A stretch of DNA of 64,000 nucleotides from Kalmusia sp. IMI 367209 (lineage: Eukaryota > Ascomycota > Dothideomycetes > Pleosporales > Didymosphaeriaceae): NCBI GenBank assembly GCA_027946365.1, contig JAPEUQ010000012.1:1240001-1304000 (forward strand), read 5' to 3'. The notes under the pieces were generated by a model. The model saw nothing but the letters and a program-made list of their open reading frames with translations, was not told the DNA's origin and did not search any database. Numbering within the stretch: the first letter of the stretch is position 1; each line of letters begins with the position of its first letter. Made by a program: the position numbers and the translations under genes. This document shows positions 21,433 to 32,068 of this stretch, piece after piece.

Positions 21433-22389
21433 CTAGCCCCAGCCATAGCGTGTTGGGAATATTGTCGAGGGATTAAGCTCTTCCCTGAACACATTGGCGT
21501 CTGAGACTTCATCCTTGGACGGCGGTCCCACCATGCTGCTGTCGATGGCAAACACGACATCTGTGAAGACGCCGCGAAATTCTTCCTCTTCAAACAAGAG
21601 CTTCCTCCACATCCTAGCAACTTCTCGTGCGGGGTTTCGGAAGGCGGGCCCAAGGCCGAAAGCTCCTACTACCAGGTTTCTATGGCCGCAATATGATGCA
21701 ATCCGAAGGACTGTCCTCAGCTTCTCCTTCATTAGCTCTTTCTCGTCTTGGAACGAGTACGTGGTCTCGGTAACATCAAGCCTTGGTTTTCGAACGGGGG
21801 CCACCGAGATGACTGGCAACGTCCGTTGTTCAAGATCATCAGGTGGATAGGTAGCGTAATCCAAGTCCGGGCCTCCTCGAAATACGTCTGCACAGCGGTT
21901 TAGCGATAGCAGGCTTCCAGTCTGGAGATACGTACAAACTTTGGGACAATATATGCCACCCCTCTGCGGTATAGGATAGTGATTCTCCTCCTTTCCCATC
22001 TGCGCGTTCCAGGGCATCGTGAGGGCTTGAACCAAGTTGCTTCGCCGAGCAAAGCACTCTTCGGGTGCCATCAGACCCGACTCCCAGTCACCCCCGGCGC
22101 GTTTCTCGTTGGCCATGTTGACGACGGGTATGCGCTGACAATTGCGGAACGCAGGGTCTCGGATGGCGTTCTCGTACCAGCCCATAGCATGAGTGACGGG
22201 GTCGCCCTCCAGGACGGCTACGCGTGTCCTTTGCTGTGACCGTTTGTCCGGGTCAACCTTTATGAGAGACGAATCTGGATATGCATATGAAGTCTGTGGC
22301 TCCTTGATGTAGGTCTTCCAGATGAAGGGCAACCACATTCGCTTTGCTTCAGCCGCTATCTCAGACGGCTTTGGTCTGGAGGGTGGCAT
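21433..22389 (-). CDS. microbial-type PARG-like (DUF2263/TIGR02452) protein
   Basis: Single exon, 318 residues. Similar in layout to the macrodomain-fold microbial poly(ADP-ribose) glycohydrolases. The ligand and catalytic region reads VVNMANEKRAGGDWESG and APEECFARRSNL at residues 89-119: a GGD (99-101) in place of the bacterial GGG, and PEE (109-111) in place of QEE, so the two acidic residues are kept. Later conserved pieces are GGIYCPKVCTYL, LPVISVAPVRKP, and the core strand NLVVGAFGLGPAFRNP followed by VARMWRKLL and VVFAID. The frame is open 39 codons upstream; I take MPPSRPKPSEIAAEAKRMW as the start because it begins the usual region. Enzyme activity is inferred. Confidence 0.85.
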   Translation of the reverse strand: MPPSRPKPSEIAAEAKRMWLPFIWKTYIKEPQTSYAYPDSSLIKVDPDKRSQQRTRVAVLEGDPVTHAMGWYENAIRDPAFRNCQRIPVVNMANEKRAGGDWESGLMAPEECFARRSNLVQALTMPWNAQMGKEENHYPIPQRGGIYCPKVCTYLQTGSLLSLNRCADVFRGGPDLDYATYPPDDLEQRTLPVISVAPVRKPRLDVTETTYSFQDEKELMKEKLRTVLRIASYCGHRNLVVGAFGLGPAFRNPAREVARMWRKLLFEEEEFRGVFTDVVFAIDSSMVGPPSKDEVSDANVFREELNPSTIFPTRYGWG

Positions 22390-23669
22390 GATGGCATTCT
22401 GTTTCGAAGTCTGGACGACGGTGAACAGACTAGGCGAGGGTGAATATGTAAAGAGTTGCTGCTGCCAAGATGAGCAGTAAGGAGCGATTGCAAATGCGAC
22501 AGACAAACATGCATATGGTCAAGGCGGGTAGGGCAGTGGGTAGTATATGACTGCTCCGGTGCCATGCGCGTGTAATGGCAGAAGAAAGTAGTCTTTAGAG
22601 CTTGATGGAGCCCGTCGCTAGCAGGGCTTGATCCGCTGCACAGGACAGAAGCGGTAGGCGCTTGTTTGTAATTCAAGATCTGACCGTTGCCTTACAGGGC
22701 TACATGGGCTATGGTGCTCAAACGCAGCGTGCCACCGCCTCTTGACAGGCCGGCCGCACACCGCACACGGGAGGCATGACTCGTGGGCACAAGCAATCAA
22801 GGGTACACACCGGGCTCGGGAGCGGCAGCGGGAGTGGGAAGACTCCATTTGGGGTTCGCAGGCGCCATCCTGGTGCGTGGTTGGAGGAAAAGGCAGCCAG
22901 AAGGGGTGTTGGGACCTGAGGCACGGCAAGCCTTTGCAGGTTTCGAGGCCGGGCGCACACGAGGCGGGCGTCCAGATCGATCATCTAGGCCCTCGTGCGG
23001 CGATCCGCAGTGCATCTTGGACCAGATCTCACGCGACTCTAGGGCTGGATAGGCCCGATCGATGACAAGCCTGGCAGATGCTGCAAGAGGTCGTGTTGCA
23101 TCCATAGCGCCGGTTCGAGGAGAGAGTGGAGACATGCAGGGAAACGCACGCCGCAGCTGGACCCCCGCAAGCCATGACAGAACGGTGTGCGCTCAGCGAG
23201 CATGTCCGCCGCCTTCTCCAGAGCTGCTCTTCCGGGCTGCACACGGGTCCCCTTGCAGCGAGTGTGTGCTCAACGCCAGCGCGCATCGTGGGGCTTTGGT
23301 GCACGCAGAGGGAGAAGGTCGACTGGTCAAGCAGACAGACGAGCCACCAGCCGATGCGACACCACAGCACACACTCATACACACATACATACATATACTC
23401 CTCCTGTCTCATCCTAGGATTGCGCTGCAGCACCGTAGCACCGCAGCACCCCGTCGACGGCAGCTGGCTGGGCGCGATTGTCGAGCGGCTCGGCTCTGCG
23501 CCCGCAGCTAGGCCCGTCGGTCAGACTTGCGTGCGACGGCCCAAGCTCCGAGCTCTCGTGCCCTCCGAGCTCAAGCTCAGCGTCTGCCCGATTCATGCCT
23601 TCGTCGTCGTTGTTGATTTGTGCTGCTTCAGGTCCCGTTCAGCTTCAGGCTTCACTGCGCATCGCCCGC
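22390..23669. promoter_or_regulatory. long divergent spacer, PARG-like / AsnRS
   Basis: 1280 bp between divergent start codons. It has many overlapping open frames, because stop codons are rare in this GC-rich stretch, but none shows a family. A short CA/TA-rich run (ACACACACTCATACACACAT) is at about 23369-23390. Upstream in-frame Met codons for the synthetase exist at 23595. Confidence 0.4.
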
Positions 23670-25374
23670 ATGAGCCAATTGTTTGCCAAGGGACGCGCCT
23701 TCCGTCTTCCGCGCCGGCCACTGGTGCCCGTCCCCGTCGCGCAGTGCCGCTCATCCTACACAACGCCATCCATAGCCGTGCTATCACGACAAAAGCAACC
23801 TTCTCCGCCAGCCCCGGGTGAGACGCTGACGCTTTATGGCTTCGTGCGCAGCGTGCGGAGGCAGAAGCGTGTGGCCTTCGCTGCCCTAGGCGACGGCTCC
23901 TCGCTGCAGACGGTGCAAGCCGTCTTGACACCCGAGCAGGCCGATGGGTCAGTGCCAAACGAATCCATCACCCGCTACCTACCCTGCTGATCGCGCTCAG
24001 ACTGTCCACGGGAGTCGCTGTCGCAGTGACGGGCCGCTGGGAACCCTCTCCTGGAGCAGAGCAGTCCTTCGAGCTTCAGGCCGATCGTGTGCGCGTCTTG
24101 GGCGACAACGACGCTACTGTGAGTTACTTCAGGACGAGCGGAGGTCACCAGTGTTTCATTGGCTGATGATGACTTCCCGCGATCCCATCTAGACGTCACC
24201 TTTGCAAAAGAAATACCAAACCCCTGAGTTTCTTCGCACCTTGCCTCACCTACGCGCGCGACTGCCGTTCAACGCGCTGCTGCTTAGATTGAGATCACAG
24301 GTCACCGCTCAGGTAACCAACTATTTCGCCAACCATGGATTCATCCAGGCGCACCCACCCATCATCACGTCTTCCGACTGTGAAGGCGCAGGCGAGGTCT
24401 TCACCATAGCACCAGTCCCCTCGTCCAACCCTGCAGAAGAAGCCTCGAAGCAACCTACACGACACCAGGAGCTCTTCTTTGGTTCTTCCAAGTATCTGAC
24501 CGTTTCTAGCCAGCTTCATCTCGAGGCACTCGCCCAATCCGTGGGCAAGGTTTGGACCCTGTCCCCCACTTTTCGGGCAGAGAAGAGCGACACGGCTCGC
24601 CACTTGAGTGAATTCTACATGCTGGAAGCCGAAATTGCCTTTGCGGAGAACCTGCCGGACGTCATGAATGTCGTGGAAGGCTTACTGCGCGCCGTCGCAA
24701 CCGAGCTGCAATCTTCGCACGTTGGCAAGGAACTTCTCGACGCTCGAGGGCGTGATGATGGCGAAGACGGCAATGCCGTTTCAAGCACAGTGCTTGCGCA
24801 ACGGTGGCAGGGACTAATTGCTGGACCTTGGCCACGCATCACGTACCATGACGCGTTGAAACATCTACGATCGGCTGCTGCCAGCGGAAAGGCGCAATTT
24901 GAGTTTGCACCAGGACACGAAGACGGGCTTCAAACCGAGCATGAGCGTTTCCTTGCCGAAAGCCTAGGAGGTGGTGGCCCCATCTTTGTCACCGACTATC
25001 CGCGCGACATGAAGCCATTCTACATGGCACCGTCAAGTGAGGCACAAGCGGCATCACACAAGGCACCCACGGTAGCGTGCTTCGACCTTCTCGTTCCGGA
25101 CATCTGTGAGCTGGTAGGAGGTTCCATGCGTGAACACCGTCTACCAGAACTCCTACAATCAATGGAAGATCACGGCCTACGGAGTGCTTCTTCTCGTGAT
25201 GCAGAGGCGTCTGATGGCTCCCTGGAGTGGTATCTGGATTTGAGGCGATATGGCAGTGTGCCCCACGGCGGCTTTGGGCTGGGATTCGACCGTCTGTTGT
25301 GTTACTTGTCAGGGGTTGCCAATATTAGAGATGTGGTCAGCTTCCCTCGGTGGCATAAGCGGTGCGACTGTTGA
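23670..25374 (+). CDS. SLM5: asparaginyl-tRNA synthetase, mitochondrial
   Basis: Class IIb enzyme that charges mitochondrial tRNA-Asn. Three exons, 23670-23947, 24001-24118 and 24193-25374, give 525 residues; introns are 53 bp (GTCAGT...TCAG) and 74 bp (GTGAGT...CTAG). The N-terminus MSQLFAKGRAFRLPRRP is a good presequence; an in-frame Met at 23595 would add 25 residues. The OB-fold anticodon domain follows (TLYGFVRSVRRQKRVAFAAL...VAVTGRWEPSP). The catalytic core has motif 2 at about 259-279 (FRAEKSDTARHLSEFYMLEA) and motif 3 at about 491-503 (GGFGLGFDRLLCYLSG). Ends VVSFPRWHKRCDC. The first intron was placed by frame. Confidence 0.93.
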
Positions 25375-26226
25375 TGGCCAAGTCGTTCGGAGCACAACAA
25401 AAGCTGTCGGGTGTCGCCTTCCAAATGATGAAGGGTCAAAGGGGCATTAGAGATAGAGACCTCGCCGTCGCGGGTGTACCAATACCATGTACCATGTAAG
25501 ATAGCGACACGCGTTCTTGTTCCCGTACTGCCAGCTTGGGTGCGTCGGGCATGTTTCGCTTGGGTCGACGACCTCAATAGACAATACCGAGCTCACGCCA
25601 GGCTGAGTAGGCATTCGCAGGCAAGGGCGGACGCATGAGCGGAGCTGCCGCGGAGATCATCTTATCAGATTTTGCTTGAGCTTGGCCTGCGACTCGCTGC
25701 GGAGTTGTCCCAAGCTTCCCCGCGGTCTCCGATTACTCCTTTCGGTTGCTCCGGCTCGAGTGGGACGCGATGCTGCAGCGAGTCCACGCTGCATAGGAGC
25801 AATACAGAACGAGCGCAATGCCCACCGAAAAAAGAAAAAAAAAACCCCCCCAGCAACGACAGCAGCACGCGGGGCTTGCTTGCTGTCGATGAAGTGAGAT
25901 GGGGGTGGAATATGTGTACACAGTAGGCATGTCTTGCCGGACTTGTTCCGGCTTCGCTACCACACTAGCATCTGAAGCGGGCCGTCGTTTTTGCTTGTGA
26001 CGCTTCCAGCGTTTCTCGGCGCTCTCGGTCCATCAATTTGCCCATCAGCGCCAGACCCCCAATCCTTACAAACAACACTGCAGCGCCTCTGCTTCCCCAT
26101 CCTCAGTGACAACGCAGCTTTCATCGTCATCCAAAAGCAAACAGCACCATTCTCTCAGCCCCGTCTCCGCTGAAGTCGCAAACCTGGAATCTGCGCCGCT
26201 TGCTAGCGGTCATTTAATGGCCACCC
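25375..26226. other. tandem intergenic spacer AsnRS / mitoferrin
   Basis: 852 bp between two plus-strand genes. It contains an A-run and C-run stretch at about 25825-25855. Otherwise nothing beyond the expected 3' UTR and promoter. Confidence 0.35.
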
Positions 26227-27523
26227 ATGGGCGAACAGCTGTGGAAGAAGTCGAACACGAGTACAGCTCCCGTCAGTGTCCAGGTAGCGCTCGCTGATCA
26301 CGTCTCCAGCTACGAATCGCTACCGCCAAACTTCTCGCTCTCTGCAAACATGCTTGCGGGCGCGTTCGCAGGCATTGCCGTATGCTGCCGTACCTAGATG
26401 CCACAGGGCGCATGCTGACTGCGCGACAGGAACACTCTGTCATGTACCCAATTGACCTGCTGAAGGTGCGCCGCTTTGGATGGATGCTCTGATGCTGCTC
26501 AAGCGGTACGCTGACAATTTACAGACGCGGATGCAAGTCGTCAACCCCTCGCCCACGGCCATGTACTCAGGCATTTCGAATGCTATGGTCACCATATCGC
26601 GAGTAGAGGGATTCAGAACGCTGTGGAGGGGGCTCTCCAGTGTCATTGTAGGCGCAGGTCTGTTCAGCCGGCGACATGACACTCTAAGGAGAGGCTAACG
26701 GCACCACAGGCCCGGCGCACGCTGTCTATTTTGCATCCTATGAGGCGACCAAGCATGCTCTAGGCGGAAATGAAGGGGGCAGCGAGGAACATCACCCTTT
26801 CGCGGCAGGTGTGCATGTCTACGCAGTGGGAGACAAAATAGCTTGCTAACGAGACACAGCGGCCAGTGGCGCAGCGGCCACAATCACTAGCGACGCGCTG
26901 ATGAACCCATTTGATGGTACGCTAATTCCTTTGCGAATATGATTTTGCGCTGACCTTGACAGTCATCAAGCAGCGGATGCAGCTGCACGGCTCGGTATAC
27001 AAATCCGTTCCGCATTGCGCCCGAGAAGTCTTCCGCCACGAAGGTCTTGGCGCGTTCTACGTCTCGTATCCCACCACGCTGTGCATGACTGTCCCATTTA
27101 CGGCGTTGCAGTTCATGTCATATGAGTCGATATCAAAAGTTATGAATCCGACAGGCCGCTATGATCCTTACACACATTGCTTTGCCGGTGGACTTGCGGG
27201 AGGTTTCGCTGCGGGGTTCACGACTCCATTGGACGTGATCAAAACTCTACTCCAGACGAGAGGGAACGCGACAGATGCAGAGTTGAGGAATGTGTCGGGG
27301 CTCATGAACGCGGCAAGAATTATACATCAAAGGGACGGATGGAGAGGCTACTTCCGCGGTCTGAAGCCGAGAATCATCACGACGATGCCTAGCACGGCAA
27401 TCTGTTGGTAGGTGTTGCGCATGGCATTTGGGGGCATCTGGTTGCTAACGTGAGGGCAGGTCTGCGTACGAGATGGCAAAGGCCTTCTTCATTGCTCGGA
27501 GCGAACGAGGCAATGCTGCGTAG
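26227..27523 (+). CDS. MRS4: mitoferrin (Mrs3/Mrs4-type iron carrier)
   Basis: Inner-membrane carrier that imports iron for heme and Fe-S synthesis. Seven exons (26227-26379, 26430-26465, 26525-26657, 26710-26808, 26860-26916, 26963-27407, 27460-27523) give 328 residues; every junction has GT-AG ends and keeps the frame. Exon 2 is only 36 nt and codes EHSVMYPIDLLK. Carrier signatures are PIDLLKTRMQ, PFDVIKQRMQ and PLDVIKTLLQ, one per repeat, and the mitoferrin-like MYSGISNAM and VYKSVPHCAREVFRHEG follow them. The start is the first Met that reaches repeat 1 (NMLAGAFAGIAEHSVMYP). It is split much more than its neighbours. Confidence 0.93.
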
Positions 27524-28236
27524 AAGACAGCAGATGTGCTCCACGTCGGTCCGCAAGGGTGCTCAGGGCGGCTTGCACACCATATAATATCCATATACCG
27601 GTTTCTGAGAGGGAGTCTGCACACATGTTTGCATTTTAGAGCGTGGGCGAGGTGTATGTGCCGCTAGGGTGCAGACTTGCCGCGCTCCTCGTTGGGTAAT
27701 TGTACAGTCGGTAAAGGCTCCCACGACATAGAGGACCATACGGCGGCGTCTAGGATGATTTTTCTTCTCTCCTTTGCTCCTTTGCGCGGAGTACGGATTT
27801 GCCTTCGCGGGTTGTACTATAGAGTCTAAGCTGGTCCAACAAGGACCGGCAAGGTGCTTAATCGATAAAGAGAGCGATTAGCGTCGCTCTCTAAACGCGA
27901 CCACCAAATGCATGGTCAAGCCTTCTTTGCTTGCTTGCGCCTGGAAACGTCTGATGGTGTGTGCTGCTTGCCTGGGCATCAATGGCCATTGCTCGTAAGA
28001 TGTACTGACATGTGTGTGAAGACAGCCAGAAGCTACACGCGTCGCTGACACTGGAGCACTGCGAGCCTGATGGGCTGGCAGGCGCGCGCTACGTCACAAG
28101 CTGGCGCCGAACCCACCAGGCGCAGACGACAGTGTGAACAGCTCGCCTTGCAAGCTACCACGACCTCCCTCTACACCGACAGAGAGGCCCCCGAACCACG
28201 AGTCCAGCTGCACCTTGGACCGCGCGTGCGCCAGCG
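27524..28236. other. tandem intergenic spacer mitoferrin / AAA ATPase
   Basis: 713 bp between two plus-strand genes. It holds a 9-bp-arm hairpin at 27869-27892 (AGAGAGCGA, 6-nt loop, TCGCTCTCT). No coding pattern. Confidence 0.35.
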
Positions 28237-30729
28237 ATGCGTGCCACCTCGACGCAGAAAGCCTACGACGAGGCCTTCCTCGCCTGCTCGACGGCCGTCT
28301 ACTTCGAAAGCCAGGTCCGTTGCCCGCGTGTCAATCGACAACCGTTGCTTTCGCATTTCGCAGAGCTGATGATAGCACAGAACAACGAAGCAGAGGCGTT
28401 GCGGTCGTGGAAGACTGCCCTCGACCACATCTACTACCATAACGCCCACCGCGCGCCCTCTCTCGCCCGCCCCACGTCCGAGACCGAGCGAGCCTTGGTG
28501 GAATCCCTGCGCCAGTTGGAACTGCAGTGCAAAGAGCGAGTTGATCTGCTCGAAGCACTGAAGCGCAGCCGCGAGGAGAGTGGTGAGAAGCTCCCCTCCC
28601 TGGCTGTCGACACACAAGCACCCACGCCACCCCCTCACGGCACTCCTCTTGTTCCAGCAGACTCCAATGCCTCCTCCAACTGGCTCGGCGGTGGCACCAT
28701 ACCCCCGGTCGACTATACAGACCTCTCGCGACCGCCCCTCCCCTCCCGGCCATCGCTCGCCCCACGCAAGAGCTCTGGAGCGGAATCGGCTCGGACCCTT
28801 TACCAAGACCATGAGTGCCTCATCGCTGATGCCTGCTGCTTCCGGCGTCAAGGGACCGCGAACACCTTCGCCGGAGAAGAAGGGCCGGATGCTGAGAACA
28901 TTGAGGCCGGGGAGAGACTCAAAGTCATCGTCGAAACTCCCGAGTTCGATGAGGTCGCAGCCTCCAGATGCCGCCAAAGCAGCCACTCAGGCGTGGGGGT
29001 TCAAAACTACCGCTAGCTCCAGCAGGTTGGCAAAAGTCCCTTCGGCAACAATGCAGATCTCTTCATGCCGACCTTCCCTAGAAAGCCCCAGCTCCACTCT
29101 AGATGCGAACGTCTCGGCAATGCCACCTCCCACTCTGAATATATACCAGGCTCAATCACCTTCTTTCTCTCGTTCTACAGATGCCCTGGGTTCTATTGCA
29201 TATGTCGCTCCACCAACAGACAACGGAAGCGAATCTGAGCAAACGGCGAAACCCCAACGCCTCCCTCGAAAGTGCGTCCCAGCTTCGTCCAGCCCTAGAC
29301 ACTCCTTTGACGCAAGCCGATCCAAGAGCTTCCAAGCAAATGCTCCAATACCTGTGTTGCCATCATACCGCAACGAATATCCCGATGCACCACCCAATGC
29401 TCGCTTTGTTGCCGCGTCGGCGGCAGCGAGATCTTGGCCTGATAGCAAACCTATCAAGCAAGCTACAGAAACTTCGCATCAGCTTGTCCGTACCGTTAAT
29501 GACAATCGAGTCCTACGGGCCAGAAAGGAACCTCCTGAACCTATCGCCGTTGAGACAGATGACCATGAAAACAAAACGCGACCACCGCCACGGAGGAAAA
29601 TCAAAGCCAAGGAAATCACAGTTCGAGCAGATCTCCCTCCTACGCCATCATCTGAAGTCGACGATTCAGATGAATCAGAGTGCGACTCGGACGAATGGAA
29701 GGAACGTGTACGTGGCATATTAAAAAACTTACCACGAGGCGTGGACGAGGCAGCTGCCAAGCAGATTCTGAACGAGATTGTCATTCAAGGGGATGAGGTG
29801 CATTGGAGTGATGTTTCCGGGCTTGACGTAGCAAAGTCTGCTCTGAAGGAGACAGTTGTTTATCCTTTCCTGCGCCCGGATCTTTTCATGGGCCTCCGAG
29901 AGCCGGCGCGTGGCATGCTCTTGTTCGGTCCCCCTGGTACGGGTAAGACGATGCTTGCACGAGCTGTCGCGACAGAGTCTCACTCAACATTTTTTGCCAT
30001 CTCTGCAAGCAGCTTAACATCGAAATTCCTGGGTGAATCTGAGAAGCTTGTGCGTGCGCTCTTCGCTCTCGCCAAAATGCTCGCACCCTCTATAATATTC
30101 ATCGACGAGATCGACTCACTATTGTCTACTCGGTCCAGTTCCGGTGAGCATGAAGCTACCCGGCGTATCAAGACCGAGTTCCTCATCCAGTGGTCCGATC
30201 TGGCCAAAGCTGCGGCTGGGAAGGAGCAGACAGAAAGGGACAAGGAGAGGGGTGACGCGAGCCGTGTTTTGGTTCTGGCGGCAACAAACTTACCCTGGGC
30301 CATCGACGTAGCCGCACGAAGGAGATTTGTGAGGAGACAGTATATCCCACTGCCTGAGGACCACGTACGCAAGAGTCAGGTCCAAACTCTATTAAGCCAT
30401 CAGAAGCATGAACTTAGTGAAGCAGACCTGGATTGTCTGGTCCAGCTTACTGATGGTAAGTTTTCGTGCCGGCAAACGAATTCATTTCAGAGAACTGACA
30501 ATTGGTAGGCTTCTCTGGCTCCGATATTACAGCACTCGCCAAAGACGCGGCGATGGGTCCGCTACGGTCTCTGGGCGAAAAGCTATTGCATATGACTATG
30601 GATGAGATACGACCAATACGATTTGAGGACTTTAGGGCCAGCTTGCAGACTATACGTCCCTCTGTGAGCAGACAGGGTTTGAAGGAGTATGAGGATTGGG
30701 CGAGGGAGTTTGGCGAGCGGGGCCGGTGA
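28237..30729 (+). CDS. Yta6/Sap1-type AAA ATPase, frame break
   Basis: Member of the meiotic-clade AAA ATPases (Sap1/Yta6, near spastin and fidgetin). Proposed exons 28237-28314, 28381-28582, 28658-30455 and 30509-30729. The last intron (GTAAGT...GTAG) is certain; the first two lengths are multiples of three and rest on splice signals (GTCCGT...ACAG and GTGAGA...TCCAG). An N-terminal MIT-like helical part ([35 protein letters not shown]) is followed by a long Ser/Pro linker. The AAA core has Walker A GPPGTGKT (about 29927-29950), Walker B IIFIDEID (about 30095-30118) and ATNLPW. Between about 28757 and 28811 the frame moves by one base with no fitting intron. Removing one base would give about 765 residues. 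An in-frame Met at 28811 could start a shorter protein. Confidence 0.8.
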
Positions 30730-32068
30730 AAATTCACCGTCTGCGGTTTCCGTGTGAATAAGATTTGTTCATTGGTTGCTCGGCAGAATACATTCACGCT
30801 CTCTACAGCTTCGATGATAGCTTCGTAGCGCTCGATAAGCGTACCGCAATGCAGGACGTGCTTTTTACTATTACCCAATACTATTGCCATCGTGGAATAG
30901 ATGAGTGCGTATGCAGATGAGCATGTAGGGCTGCGAATCGTCTGCTCGACTTTTGAGTAGGTGATGAAGAGTGCACTCCACCTTTTTTTGTAGATAGCGC
31001 GTATAGTTCTCAAGGTTGTCGTTCCGTTATCGTCTATTCCGGCGTGTGCAAGACAAACGCTTCGGAGAAACTAGCGGATATTCCGACCCATGCGCGCATG
31101 CTGAATATGTCAGGCCCAATAATCATAAAACACGATGAAACTAAGTGTGGGATTTTCTCTAAATACTATGGTATCCTTTGGCAGTGTTTCTATGTGTATT
31201 GGGTGTGGTGCGGGTTCTCCATGATTTTTTTGCGTGTTCATGGGGTATTCGACAAGTTCAATGTTTAGTCGTGATACTCGACGTATTTTAAATCATAACG
31301 GTATGAAAGGTAGTACGAGCGACGCATACAAGGCCACATATGAGTAACAAGAGGTAGGGTTTCGATACTAGGAACAATACCTGTCAAGTACCGACCGTAC
31401 CGGTGTTGGCGGCGGTTCAAGAGACAGTCTATTCTCCAGAAGACACGTTTCGTAAGACTCGCAGACGGGGGAAAATACAGATCAGCCTATAAATACACCA
31501 TAAGCACACAAAAGCTCATAATTGTGACCAATAAACGCTGAAATTGGATCGCTAAGCGTACAATCGTTCCTGACAAGTCCAACATATGCGACACCTACAC
31601 TGAACAAAGATTCCAGACAGTCATCACTTGTATCATGTATCTTGAATGTATTCGGCTCACGATACGTCTTATGCCTTATTCAAACCAGACTGATTTCCTT
31701 CCTCCTCAAAGCAAGAATATTTCATTGACGAAATGGAAGTGGGTATACTTCATCACACGATTTGAACGCCTTCGAACCAGCACGGAATCAAAACTGTAAA
31801 AGATTCATCACAAGCGTATGATTGCGACCGTGAGGTCACGTATTGGCCATACATGGAATCTATGCTATGCCGAGCTATGCCATGCCCATCCGTGAAAGTC
31901 AATGATCTGGAATCCTATGCAAACTTGGGACACCAGTGATAGTGCTTGAAAAAAGAGGAAAAAGCCGACTAGAAACTTTGAGACGTCATCGTGCGGCCCG
32001 GGCAGCTCAGCCCTCAATGGGTCTCTAGAGAATTGAACATATACCATAGAAACGAAAAGTCCGCCGCT
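30730..32068. other. convergent spacer AAA ATPase / SQS1
   Basis: 1339 bp between facing stop codons, longer than most spacers here. The 188-residue minus-strand frame at 30447-31013 overlaps the end of the ATPase and has no family pattern. Nothing else was recognised. Confidence 0.35.

Noticed and set aside
22742..23821. Several overlapping long frames before the Asn-tRNA synthetase
   Set aside because: Stop-poor GC-rich DNA gives frames on both strands; none shows a domain, and the synthetase presequence uses one frame only.
30447..31013. 188-residue minus-strand open frame
   Set aside because: Overlaps the end of the AAA ATPase antisense and has no recognisable pattern.
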